From Gryganskiella cystojenkinii (Eukaryota > Mortierellomycota > Mortierellomycetes > Mortierellales > Mortierellaceae): DNA of 22,717 nt. Under the pieces are notes generated by a model. That model was not told the origin of the DNA, ran no database searches, and was given only the letters and a program-made list of their open reading frames with translations. Position numbers and translations under genes: made by a program. How positions within the stretch are numbered: position 1 is the first letter of the stretch; the number at the start of each line of letters is the position of its first letter. The stretch lies in NCBI GenBank assembly GCA_015852425.1, contig JAAAIG010000375.1, positions 1-22,717 of the forward strand. Reading direction: 5' to 3'. This document shows positions 1 to 9,000 of the stretch, in pieces.

Positions 1-50
<50 letters not shown>
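1..50. repeat. (AG)25 dinucleotide microsatellite
   Basis: Twenty-five uninterrupted AG units run from the window edge, so the true length may be greater. The tract lies downstream of the splice donor of aminoacylase exon 1 and so sits inside that gene's first intron. On the coding strand it reads as a (CT)n pyrimidine run, which could serve as the tract before the next splice acceptor, but that acceptor is outside the window. Confidence 0.95.
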
Positions 51-54
<4 letters not shown>

Positions 55-126
55 AGAAAAGGTCGGTTATTTAGACGATACAATAAACAAGTGCAAAAAT
101 GAGGTGAGAGAATGAATGTGTTTTAC

Positions 127-276
127 TTCGACGATGCGGTAGGGCATGCCAATCTCCTCAGCCTGCTTGATCAGGAACGCGGTCGAGCCTGCGTAGTCGG
201 GGTTGGGTTGAACGGTCTTGATGCGGAGGTACTCGCGGAAGCGGGTGACGGCAGGATGTTCTTCAGTGGTGGTCAT
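127..276 (-). CDS. ACY1: Aminoacylase-1 (N-acyl-L-amino-acid amidohydrolase), first exon only
   Basis: This is the N-terminal exon of a cytosolic zinc metallopeptidase of family M20, which removes acyl groups from N-acylated amino acids. The start ATG is at 276 (read on the minus strand). Exactly 50 codons follow, including residues reading VTRFREYLRIKTVQPNPDY, the typical opening of ACY1 proteins. The reading then meets a GTAAAA splice donor after the codons for I-V-E, in phase 0; beyond it the frame stops resembling the family. The remainder, including the zinc-binding residues, is off the left edge, so integrity cannot be judged. The leader before the ATG is rich in CT on the coding strand. 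Family assignment rests on my memory of ACY1 N-termini; no other family suggested itself. Confidence 0.8.
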
Positions 277-796
277 TGTGTGTGAATTCGTAATGGGAGG
301 AGGGAGGAGTGAGGGAGGGAACAAGTTGAATGAAAGTGATGAACAAAAAGAAAGAGAGGAAAGTAAGACAGGGCGTCAGAGCATTAAAACGGATTGGTGA
401 TGCCACACCGGCGCGAATTGTTGCAATTTTTTTTTTTTTTTTTTGGGCAACGCAAAGTTTGAGCGTGCATCCTTTTGACCCTGTGTTCCACTTCCCGAAC
501 AACGGCGAAAATGGACACAAACGTAAAACAGAAAACAATAATGACGCCCTCATCATCCGTACTTGCATCTGTTGCTTGTTTGTTAGGATTGCAAAGAACA
601 ACAGGACCATTGGGCACCGTGCGCGCAAACTACTTCCCAGAGAGCGTCCTCTCTCAAGAGACAAAGGACCGTAACAAGATGATTGACGTTTTGCTTCGTT
701 ATTATTATGCCATTACAGAACTATAGAAAAAGTTACAAGAGTGGGAAGGGTAAACCGGACTAACGAAGGTACTGATCTCGATGCCAAAAGGGAAAT
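277..796. other. Intergenic: ACY1 promoter and 3' flank of the FMP52-like gene
   Basis: No gene is supported here; the overlapping open frames have no recognisable content. The stretch contains an 18-base T run at 427-444 and should hold the aminoacylase promoter (minus strand) and the 3' untranslated region of the next gene. Confidence 0.6.
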
Positions 797-1594
797 TTAC
801 AACTTGGCCTGTTCGTTCTTCTTGACGATATCGATTAGGTCTCCGTTGTTATACCAGACCACTGTAGATTTGCTCTTGCTGTTGACCTCGACTCGCTTGG
901 GCTTGACTCCCTCGACCTCGGGTGTCTCACTCGTACCGATCAATCTCAACGCTTTGGCGACGACGGCGACACTGATGGTCGAGTAACGTTCGGCGAAAAA
1001 GTCCATGACAGGAACGACCTTGTCAATGATCCATTCAGCCCCACGGGATCCTGAATCTCTAGGTTCCACAACCTTCAAGTATGCCGGTTGAACGATCGTG
1101 ACTCGTTCGAACCCAATCTCGGCCAGGGCCTCCTCGGTCTCGCCCTTGGTCCTCATATACAGAAGGAAGGACTTTGAGCTTGCACCTCCAGAAGAGCAGT
1201 AGAGGAAATGGACCTTGGAGAGACCTGTGACGGGATCCTTGGGTGCATGTTCGTGAATAAACCGGGCAGAGTCGAGAACGTATTGTTGATCAATCTTCTT
1301 GAACGCCGCTGCGGATCCGGCCAGAGCTCGGGTCGTGGCAAGTGAGCAAAAGACGACCTGAGGGAGAGTCTCAGAGCCGGTGGCGGTGGAGAACGACGAC
1401 TCGACGTTCTCGAAATCGACAGTCTTTTGTTCGAGGATCGAGGTGTTTGTGAAGGAATCGTTCAAGGGAACGGGACGGCGACCGAGGGTGAGGATTTTTG
1501 TGAACGAGTTGCTGGCGAGGGCATCACGGAGGACGGACTTGCCCACGGCGCCAGTACCGCCGAGAATCAGAGCACTAGTTGTTGGGATGGTCAT
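797..1594 (-). CDS. FMP52: FMP52/TIP30-family atypical short-chain dehydrogenase (NAD(P)-binding)
   Basis: A single-exon gene of 265 codons. An N-terminal Rossmann nucleotide-binding motif GGTGAVG lies at about residues 12-18. Further on there is a serine-rich stretch (YCSSGGASSKS) followed by YMRTK, the catalytic Tyr-x3-Lys of short-chain dehydrogenases, and then a motif VTIVQPAYL. This order is that of human HTATIP2/TIP30 and yeast Fmp52, which is reported at mitochondria and ER. The start at 1594 was chosen because it is the only Met just ahead of the Rossmann strand; the open frame runs on upstream to 1723, but that part looks like leader sequence. The protein ends in Ala-Lys-Leu, an acceptable peroxisomal PTS1 tripeptide. 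The substrate is unknown for this family. Confidence 0.85.
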   Translation of the reverse strand: MTIPTTSALILGGTGAVGKSVLRDALASNSFTKILTLGRRPVPLNDSFTNTSILEQKTVDFENVESSFSTATGSETLPQVVFCSLATTRALAGSAAAFKKIDQQYVLDSARFIHEHAPKDPVTGLSKVHFLYCSSGGASSKSFLLYMRTKGETEEALAEIGFERVTIVQPAYLKVVEPRDSGSRGAEWIIDKVVPVMDFFAERYSTISVAVVAKALRLIGTSETPEVEGVKPKRVEVNSKSKSTVVWYNNGDLIDIVKKNEQAKL

Positions 1595-2041
1595 TGTCGT
1601 TGTTGTTGGTCCTGAATGTTGACGGAAATGAGTGATTGGTGGTTTGTTTGTCTGTTGTAGGATGAGAAGAAAGAGAAAGAAGAGAGAGAGGAGTGAAAAG
1701 AGGGAGGTGGGAATGAGAGACAAGAAAAGGAGAGAGCGAACCGAATTGCTTCCTTTTTTTTTGACCGCGTCTTTTCTGGCTTTAACTTGCCGGAAAAAAA
1801 AAGTGATCGGTGGTGTGCGTGCTCTGAGCTACCGATTAGGTCAGAGCGGAGAATACAAGAAAAAATAGGGCATTCGTTAAAAGGGGCCACGCAACGAGTG
1901 CATAATTCTTTGGTCGTACAGCACTTTGGTGCCCACTGCCTCTTCACGTATTCTCTCGATCTCTTTTACCTTTTTTCTTCTCTTTCTCGTCAACTCGACG
2001 CTGCTCTGATGACACTCCGCTTTGCTGACGGAAAAAAAACG

Positions 2042-2059
2042 CACACACACACACACACA
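2042..2059. repeat. Short CA microsatellite
   Basis: Nine-unit CA/AC run in the intergenic DNA between the sterol reductase 3' end and the FMP52-like gene. Confidence 0.9.
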
Positions 2060-2109
2060 ACCGACCACCAGGTCGAGACGGCAACTGAAGCTCCTTAAAG
2101 AAAAGACGC

Positions 2110-2115
2110 TTTATT
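2110..2115 (-). terminator. Candidate polyadenylation signal of the sterol reductase gene
   Basis: AATAAA on the minus strand (TTTATT on plus), about 104 nt beyond the stop codon of the delta-7 sterol reductase. Position and sequence fit a cleavage/polyadenylation signal; no transcript data are available. Confidence 0.5.
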
Positions 2116-2218
2116 TTTGGGTAAAGAACTAAATTGCAAAAGATGACGAACGAAAAAATGTGGGTGTGGGAAGAAAAGGTTGGAGAACACGAACTTACAA
2201 ACCGAGAGTCTCTCGACT

Positions 2219-4116
2219 TTAGTAAACGTAGGGGATGAGCTTGTAAGGGACAACCTTCATGTACTCCTCCCAGTACTTGCCATACTTGCCCTTGCAGCGA
2301 GTGTGATCACGCTGGATACGGTGCAACAAGAGGATGGTCATGTAGATGATGTAGAAGTAAGGCAACAAGTGCTGAGTACCGCAGGTCATACACATGGCCA
2401 AAGAGATCAACAAATCACCAACATAGTTGAAGTGACGGGAGAGACCCCAGTAACCTGAGCAGAGCAAGAGGGACTTGTGGGTCTTGCCATCCGAGGTAAC
2501 GAACGAGGTACGGATGACCTTGGCGGGCTTGCCCCAGATCATGCACTCGCCGTTGGTGGAACGAACGATATCCTTCTGGTGGTTAACGGAACGGAAAATG
2601 AAGTAACCGGTGTAACCGACAGTGAAGATGAGAGCGAACTGGAGAGGGGTCAAGTCAACAGGGTTGCGGACCAAGTAATGCGACTGGAGAGTGTACTGTT
2701 GAAACATGATTGCAAAAGAGTAGCGATTAGTCTGGCGTGTTCAAAACTCGCAACAAAGGTAACCCTTCTGTGGCGTTCTTTGATCAATCGAGAAAATGAA
2801 CAGTCCAAATGACGAGAGACACTTACCAACCAGGGCAACCAAACGGAATCACCCCAGGCCAAGTAGAAGCCGAAATGGTCGTGGGCAATATCGATGGTGC
2901 GGAGGTACCAGTCCTCGTTGTAGAAGAAGTCCAAGACGTAGGTGGCGTGCAACAAGTTCAAGAGGATCATCGAGTTGGTGACATAACCGATCTTCTGGTA
3001 CTGAGCAGCGGCAAAGGACAAGTTGATCATGGTCCAGGCAACGATTCCGGGGCGACCGTTGTGGAACAACTTGAAGTCAAACAACTTTCCGAAACGGGGG
3101 TTGAACTCGATACCCATCAAAAGATCATAAATGAACGAGCCCGAGAACTTGCGATCGGCAGGGTGGGAGGGGAAGGTGTAGGCCTTGATGAAGCAGAAGA
3201 AAGTCAAAAAGTATCCGTACAAGTTGGCGGCGATCAAAAGACCACCCCAGTTGTCATGGATAATGGACAACTTCCACCAGCCGAAGTAAAGACCACCGGC
3301 GGCGTAGATCGCGTGGGAGATGAACCAGGCGAGCAATCCGTTGACCTATTTGGAAAACGAAGAAAGAAATTGTTCAATCAGCCGTCATGCTAAAGTATGA
3401 TCAATTGAAAAAGAGTCCAAAAAAGTGTCTTACCTTGTAGGGGAGCAAGTGTCCGGCGGGGGTACGCTGACCGTAACCAAGCTGGGCGGGGAGGAAAGCG
3501 TAAAGGACAGCCTGGAAGATCAACCAAGAGAAAAAGAGACGGATGGCATAGGGCGAGAATTGGGGCAACTCGCGAACAAGAAGAGCCTTCAAGGCCTCAA
3601 GGTGGTTGGCGCTGTTGTAGATCTCCAAGGCGGGGGCGGACATGGCACAGTTGTAACCATTGCAGGAAATGTAAGTGTACATGACCCAGATGGGGGACAT
3701 GACCAAGATTCCGAGTGAAATCAAGATGGTGCCGAACGAGACATCTGATTCGAAAAAAAAGTAGATGATGGCAAGATGAGGTACAACTTGTTAATATTTT
3801 TTTCTTTCATTTTTGTCGTGTCTGTGGGAGTTGATGACTCCACTTAGTCTTGGACCTCTGCTTGTATCGACAGTACTGGGAAGATTGTATGACACGTCCG
3901 TTTGCTTGTTCCTTGTTGAAGTTGAACACTTGCTGGTGTCCTGTCGCAAAAGGCGTTCTGTTCCTGAGCAGATCGTTCTTGGTGTTGTCGTTGTTGATAT
4001 TGATTTTTGTTCTCACCTCGATCGCGACCCCAGGTCTTGCCGACCTGGGCATCGACCTTCTTTTCAACAGCAGCTTTGGCGTCTGCTTGGGCAGGTTTCC
4101 TCTGCTGCACAGCCAT
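2219..4116 (-). CDS. DHCR7: 7-dehydrocholesterol (delta-7 sterol) reductase
   Basis: An integral ER membrane enzyme that reduces the sterol C7=C8 double bond with NADPH. There are four exons: 4017-4116, 3434-3744, 2827-3345 and 2219-2695. All are bounded by GT-AG and all phases close, giving 468 residues (animal DHCR7 is about 475). Diagnostic motifs run in order: [17 protein letters not shown] and [18 protein letters not shown] in exon 3; [17 protein letters not shown] at its end; then in exon 4 [22 protein letters not shown], and [19 protein letters not shown] with HR following. HDHFG...WGD...VWLP and the [11 protein letters not shown] block separate DHCR7 from the related ERG24/LBR (delta-14) and ERG4 (C24) reductases. 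Known biology: a Mortierella alpina enzyme of this type has been described, and desmosterol, which lacks a delta-7 bond, is a main Mortierella sterol. Confidence 0.93.
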
Positions 4117-4205
4117 GATGTTTGTGAAGAAAGGGGAGGAGGAGAAATGGAAGTGGAGAAGAGTAAGGAAGAAAAAAAAGAAGAGAAAAGAAGTCGACAA
4201 AAATA
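4117..4205 (-). promoter_or_regulatory. Long pyrimidine-rich leader of the sterol reductase gene
   Basis: On the minus strand the roughly 90 bases before the ATG at 4116 are almost entirely C and T, with only scattered A and G. CT-rich leaders are common before start codons of strongly expressed fungal genes. Whether this is core promoter or 5' untranslated region cannot be told from sequence alone. Confidence 0.45.
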
Positions 4206-4819
4206 AAAAGAATCTGGGTCCTTTTCAATTTCGGTCTTTGACCAGACTCAGCTCAGCTCACTTTTTTTCTTGACTTCTGTGCCCAGATAAGCCAACTAAC
4301 TCTATTGACGATACGCTTGTTGTTTGTGCTCCCAGTTTTTTTCCCACCCTGTGTGCGGGCCTTACCAAAACATTATTTTCTTCTATTTTTTGCTTGATCC
4401 TTGTAAATTACCGGTTGGTTGACTGCTCTGCACAATATCCATGGCGTATCCCCTCTCACTCGTCTTATGTGCTCGCGAACCGTTGCTTGCAGCACCCTGT
4501 CTGAACACACGAACACTCAGAACACACGCGACTTAACGGCTGTTTTAGCCTTGTCCATTGTCGATGAAGAACGCGCAACGACAATCGATCCGATCACATC
4601 AATTCTCAGGGCAAGCGCCTTTTGTATCAAGCCTGAGAGCCAATTGAGCTAACAGCGAGCTGTAGCTTGGCAGTACCATCGTAGGCAAACAAGTTTTCTG
4701 GTTAAAGGGAAAACAGCCCCAAGATATAAAGATCCCCGCAAGATCGTCTTGATCTCTATTCTGATTGGCTGTCTCGAGATGGGCCCATTGTTCGTTCAAC
4801 TTCAAAAGCGGTCACATTG
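4206..4819. other. Intergenic, no recognised gene
   Basis: Upstream DNA of the sterol reductase. A TATA-like GATATAAAG occurs on the plus strand near 4724-4732, ahead of the low-complexity block. Short open frames on both strands show no recognisable protein features. Confidence 0.5.
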
Positions 4820-5055
4820 TAGGAAATACGATCGACCCGCACAAGAACCGAAGCGCGAGCCCGAGAACCAACGCGGGCAAGAGCCCGGACAACAATTGCA
4901 AGAATGCGCCCAAGAACTCGGACAAGAGCAACAGCTCCAAGTCCAAGTGTCCACTCAAGACCAGCACCAAGACCAACACCATCCCCGACAGGACTCAAAT
5001 ATCGCAAAACGACAGAAGCACGTCGGGGCCACCGAAATGGCATCTGTCAAAATAA
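4820..5055 (+). other. Low-complexity block with overlapping biased open frames, possible last exon of an unknown gene
   Basis: The block has a strong six-base-like periodicity of AAG/AAC-type triplets from about 4838 to 4985. Frame ending at 5055 encodes a Lys/Ser/Asn/Thr-rich segment with codons ending mostly in C or G, as in real genes nearby. Frame ending at 5120 encodes a Gln/Glu-rich segment and has an ATG at 4779. A possible splice acceptor (ATTGTAG) lies at about 4821. AATAAA occurs at about 5049 and 5064, around and just after the first frame's stop. A TATA-like element is 100 bases upstream. These hints suggest an expressed low-complexity protein or a simple-sequence expansion, but no family is recognised and no start is secure. 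Confidence 0.25.
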
Positions 5056-6099
5056 AGACACGCAATAAAAATCGCCACAACAACAAGGTCTTTCTCTCAG
5101 ACTTCATGAGAAATATGTAAGTTTTTAAGGACAAGGTCTCTTGCGCTACTGCAAGTAAACCAACTTGTGTTGGGGAGGAGCACCCTCAGAGAATAGGAAA
5201 GCCAAGAAACAGAGCCATGGGTCATTAGCTTCGATAAGGAAACCCGCGGAAACAGTTCGACCTGTGGCACATAACGAGGACGCACGCAGGAAGGTCGTTA
5301 TGTGATCGACACTGTATCTCTCGAAATTGTTTTTTCGCCTTGATGGACTTCATACCAACATTCATTTCGTATACAAATTACCCCCTCCGCGCTCAAGGAC
5401 AGCTGTTCTGCCTTACCTCGAATACAAATTCATGACTGTTGTCCGTGTCATCTCCCCCCATTGACATATGTTCGGATAAAACGTCGAGGTAGGAGGATTC
5501 TCCACACAAGTGAGTGGATAGAGACACCACTGTCTCGCGGGCGTTTTTTTTTTTTGCAGACTTTGAAGGTGGATTCACACTTCTTTTTGCTCACCTTGGG
5601 TTCTACAGGAGATGCAGATGTCATCGAGATGATTTCCCGAGATCCTTGTCCAGAAACCCGATATACCTTAAGACTCTCTTGAATGCTATTCTAACCGATT
5701 CGGTCGGCCGTCTTCTGAATTTAGTGGCGGTTCTTCACGACCTTCGAGATTTTTCCTTCTCTCGACCTTTAAAATATGAGTTCGACTTTGGTCTCGGCGC
5801 GTGCCTTTTTATTTTTGTTGTTCCTCCAAAACTACTCAAAAATGACTGCGTCTTATTCATTGATCTTATCAGTATTGCGGATGTGCCATCGGTAATCAAT
5901 AAATAAGTGTATTCAGAGAAACGGCATAAACACCAAAGGAACACGGCTCGAGAGAGGGATAGACCCGACAGAACGAGACCAGTGGCCTTTCATTTGCGTG
6001 TAGAGCTGTCCTCCAGGTATTTATGGGTATGGAATGAAAATAAAAAAAATAGAGAGCAGGCTTAATGAGTCAGGTAATTTACGTTTGCGCACGATTCGC
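5056..6099. other. Intergenic, nothing recognised
   Basis: About 1 kb between the low-complexity block and the phospholipase D stop codon. Plus-strand open frames at 5461-5682 and 5514-5906 overlap each other, lack family features, and contain homopolymer T. They are not called as genes. The part nearest 6099 should hold the phospholipase D 3' untranslated region. Confidence 0.5.
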
Positions 6100-9000
6100 C
6101 TAAGTGAAGATCTCCATCGGTGTAACAGCACCCTCCACGGCGCTGCCCATAAGGTTCTCATCCTTCAAGAACTTTGTCGGAAACTCGACCAAATGTCCTG
6201 TGACTTTCTGCAATTTCTCTGTCACGTTCTCAACGGTCGCACCGGGCATGACCACATGTCCTGTGAGAATCTTCTTGGGATCCGGAACAAAGGCCTTGTA
6301 CTGATCCCAGTTCTCGATCGTGTCGTCCGGTACACAATGGAAGACCTCGCGGAAGATCATGGTGTTTGTGTTGGCGACTCGCTTCCACCAGGTCTCGTAA
6401 AAGTCATCATGCAATGGGTCCATGACAATCTCGTCTGCGGTCTTGGGGTTCTCGGCCGCGGCGCGTTTCTGTTGACCCTGAGCAAGAGGTGCATGCCACT
6501 TCTGGAAGGCCTCGGCTTCCTCCTGATCGGGTTCGGTCACACAGATATGACCCCAGTTACCTCTGGCAGAGCCGCCGTTGGCAGCGGCCTCTCGAGCAGC
6601 AAGGATAAGCGCCTTGCGAGTCTGTTCTGGATCTTTGCTGGGGGAATCCAGATCCACGGGAAGAACACTGGCCCTGGTCACGACATCGTGTTCGACGTGA
6701 GGCAAAAGACCCAAGTGCTCCTTGAACAAGTCGGTTCTGAGAGCATGAGCGATCCTTCCAGCTTGGTACTTTTACCATGACCAACAAGAATAAAATGAAA
6801 AGAAAGAGAAGAATGTTTAGGATCGATAACAGAGTCTTTCACGATCATCCTGTAGTAATGTGGACGAAATTATGCTTTTCATACCTCAACTCCATTCATC
6901 TTGGACGGAATCATGTCTGAATCCTCGATGATAATGGCAATCTCAGAATCACGGAATCCGACCTGAGAACGATCGTTTAGGTTAGCAGATCCGATAATAA
7001 TCGTACGATCGTCAATGATCATGAGCTTGCTGTGGATATACAACTGCTCTGTCACAAAATCATCGACCTCGTTATCGACAATCTCGGACTCATTATCAGC
7101 GTCCTCTTGTTGCTGCGGAGCCTGGCTACTGCTGCTACCAGTGACCTCGGCGTGGATGCTATGATCCAATGGTGCAGGCTCGAGAATAGCTTCGTCCTCT
7201 TTCTTGGCTGTTTTGATCTTGTTTCTTGCGGATGAGTCATCGTCTTTCTGAACCATAAGCTTGTCGACACCATCCTTGTTCATGATCACGATCTTGGGCT
7301 GCCCGTGCTGATCCTGATCCTTGGAGCCCTTGATGGTGTTGACAGCGTGATGGAAGGTGGAACGGAGACCATCCAGCGTATGATGCTCAGATTGCTGGGG
7401 TTCCACCGTCCTGACAGGTTCCTTATGCTGTGCTTCAATACGACTAGCGGCAGCAGCGCCGGCGGCGGCGTCGGCTTTCGCGGCGGTAATCTTCCGATAG
7501 TTTTCAATACGAGCCAGTTTCTCGGCCTCGAGAGTGCTCTGACGGATATCCTCAGTCGTCCGCTTATCGGCTAAGGTACGTTCCGTGGCTGAGGGGACAT
7601 ATCCGTGTTCCTTCTTGGACCGATTCATAGCACGCTTGGTGATACTGTCGTCCCAGGTACGTTCCTTATCTTGCTGTTTACGCTTATCATGCAGAGCCTT
7701 GAGTCGTCCGGCGCGTTCACCGTGAGGAATAGGATCCAGCAAGAACTTGGCGGCCAACGACTTTTTACGACCAAGTTCCCCGCCCTGAGCCGCTGGAACA
7801 TTGAGCTGGTTACCTTTTTTGGCAGCAGCGGAGACAGCAGCGGCCCTACCGGCTTCCTCAGCAGCAGCGACAGCAACGGCCTCGGCATCCTTAGGGGCGT
7901 CCTTGGTTGTTCCCTCAGTCTCAGCCTCCTTGACGGCCTCCACGATGGCATCGAATTTACCATGCTTGATACGATCAAAGGAACGAAGGCCATAGAAAGA
8001 GATGTAATCCGCAGGGTTGATACCATTGGCCTCGAGACGCTCCATGACCGAGTTGCCTCCACGACAGATGGAGACGTATTGGAAGTGCATGACCTTACGC
8101 AAGGTACCTGCTTCACTCGACATGATGTCGGCTTCAAAGGCAGGCATAAGAGGCATGACAACGATCACGCGGAACTTCTTGCCCTCCTGATGAGCGCGGA
8201 CGATCCTGTTCACCAAGGCGATACCGATGGTATTAACAAGATCAGGATGTCCATTCTCAACGGCCAAGGTGACTATCAAGTGAAATTAAACAGGAAATAT
8301 GATCAGGATTATGATGGTCAACCCGATCAAGAAATAATATGCGACCTCTAATATATATATAGTTGTCGACTTCTTACCAAAGAATTGGTTCTCGATATAG
8401 ATGAAATGCTCAGCGCTTTCGATACTGCCAATATACGCGTTTTGGATCGAGTGCTCGAGCTCAATTCCCTGAGACCAATTGGTGGAGCTTCTCAAGATCT
8501 GAACCTTCTGCGATCCAGTCCAGCCAGTCTCGTTACGGGTACTGACAAACTCACCCTTGGGCATCAAGAACTTCATGTGAGACTTCTTCATACCCTTCTC
8601 ACGTTTGACAAAATTCCAACGTTGGACAAAATGACGAGCGATATCACGGGCCGGTTGACCAGCGACACCGATCGAGACATCGTGCCAGGGCATGCGACCC
8701 AAGAGCTTGCGCTCGATCAAATCGTTGTTGTACTCTTTGACGTTTGCGAAATCTTTGATGCGAGGGTTGGAGTAGTCCTGGCCAGGCCAGACGGTACCGG
8801 CCCCCGAGGGGTGGTAATCTGCGAGTTGATGAGTTCTGCTATCGTAACGACCGAAGCAGAGATCCAATCCTCCAATAAAGGCCAGGCGACAGTCAATGAC
8901 ACAGATCTTTTCATGATGGGCCCAGAACTGGGTTGCAGTCACACTAATATGGTCAGGATGACGCTGGACTACGATATTGCAAAGAAAAAAAGACTCGGTT

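Larger units (their letters stand above)
1595..2218. other. Intergenic: promoter of the FMP52-like gene and 3' flank of the sterol reductase
   Basis: There is no supported gene. On the minus strand the stretch nearest 1595 is rich in C and T, like other leaders in this window. It contains a short CA repeat at 2042-2059. Confidence 0.6.

Noticed and set aside
2809..3393. A 194-residue plus-strand open frame rich in Val, Gly and Asp.
   Set aside because: Antisense shadow of sterol reductase exon 3, which has unmistakable DHCR7 motifs.
4560..4580. A 13-base match to the conserved 5.8S rRNA segment CGATGAAGAACGC.
   Set aside because: The flanking bases do not continue the 5.8S sequence, and no 18S or 28S similarity lies nearby. 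It is most likely chance.
4636..4670. On the minus strand, TTAGCTCAATTGG resembles a tRNA A-box and D-arm.
   Set aside because: No matching D-stem partner, no T-loop/B-box (GGTTCGAATCC-like) sequence and no acceptor stem pairing were found.
5461..5906. Two overlapping plus-strand open frames of 73 and 130 residues.
   Set aside because: They have no recognisable domain, contain homopolymer-encoded Phe runs, and lack codon bias or splice context like the neighbouring genes.
6034..6780. A long plus-strand open frame of 248 residues.
   Set aside because: It is the antisense shadow of the last phospholipase D exon, whose minus-strand reading matches the conserved family C-terminus.
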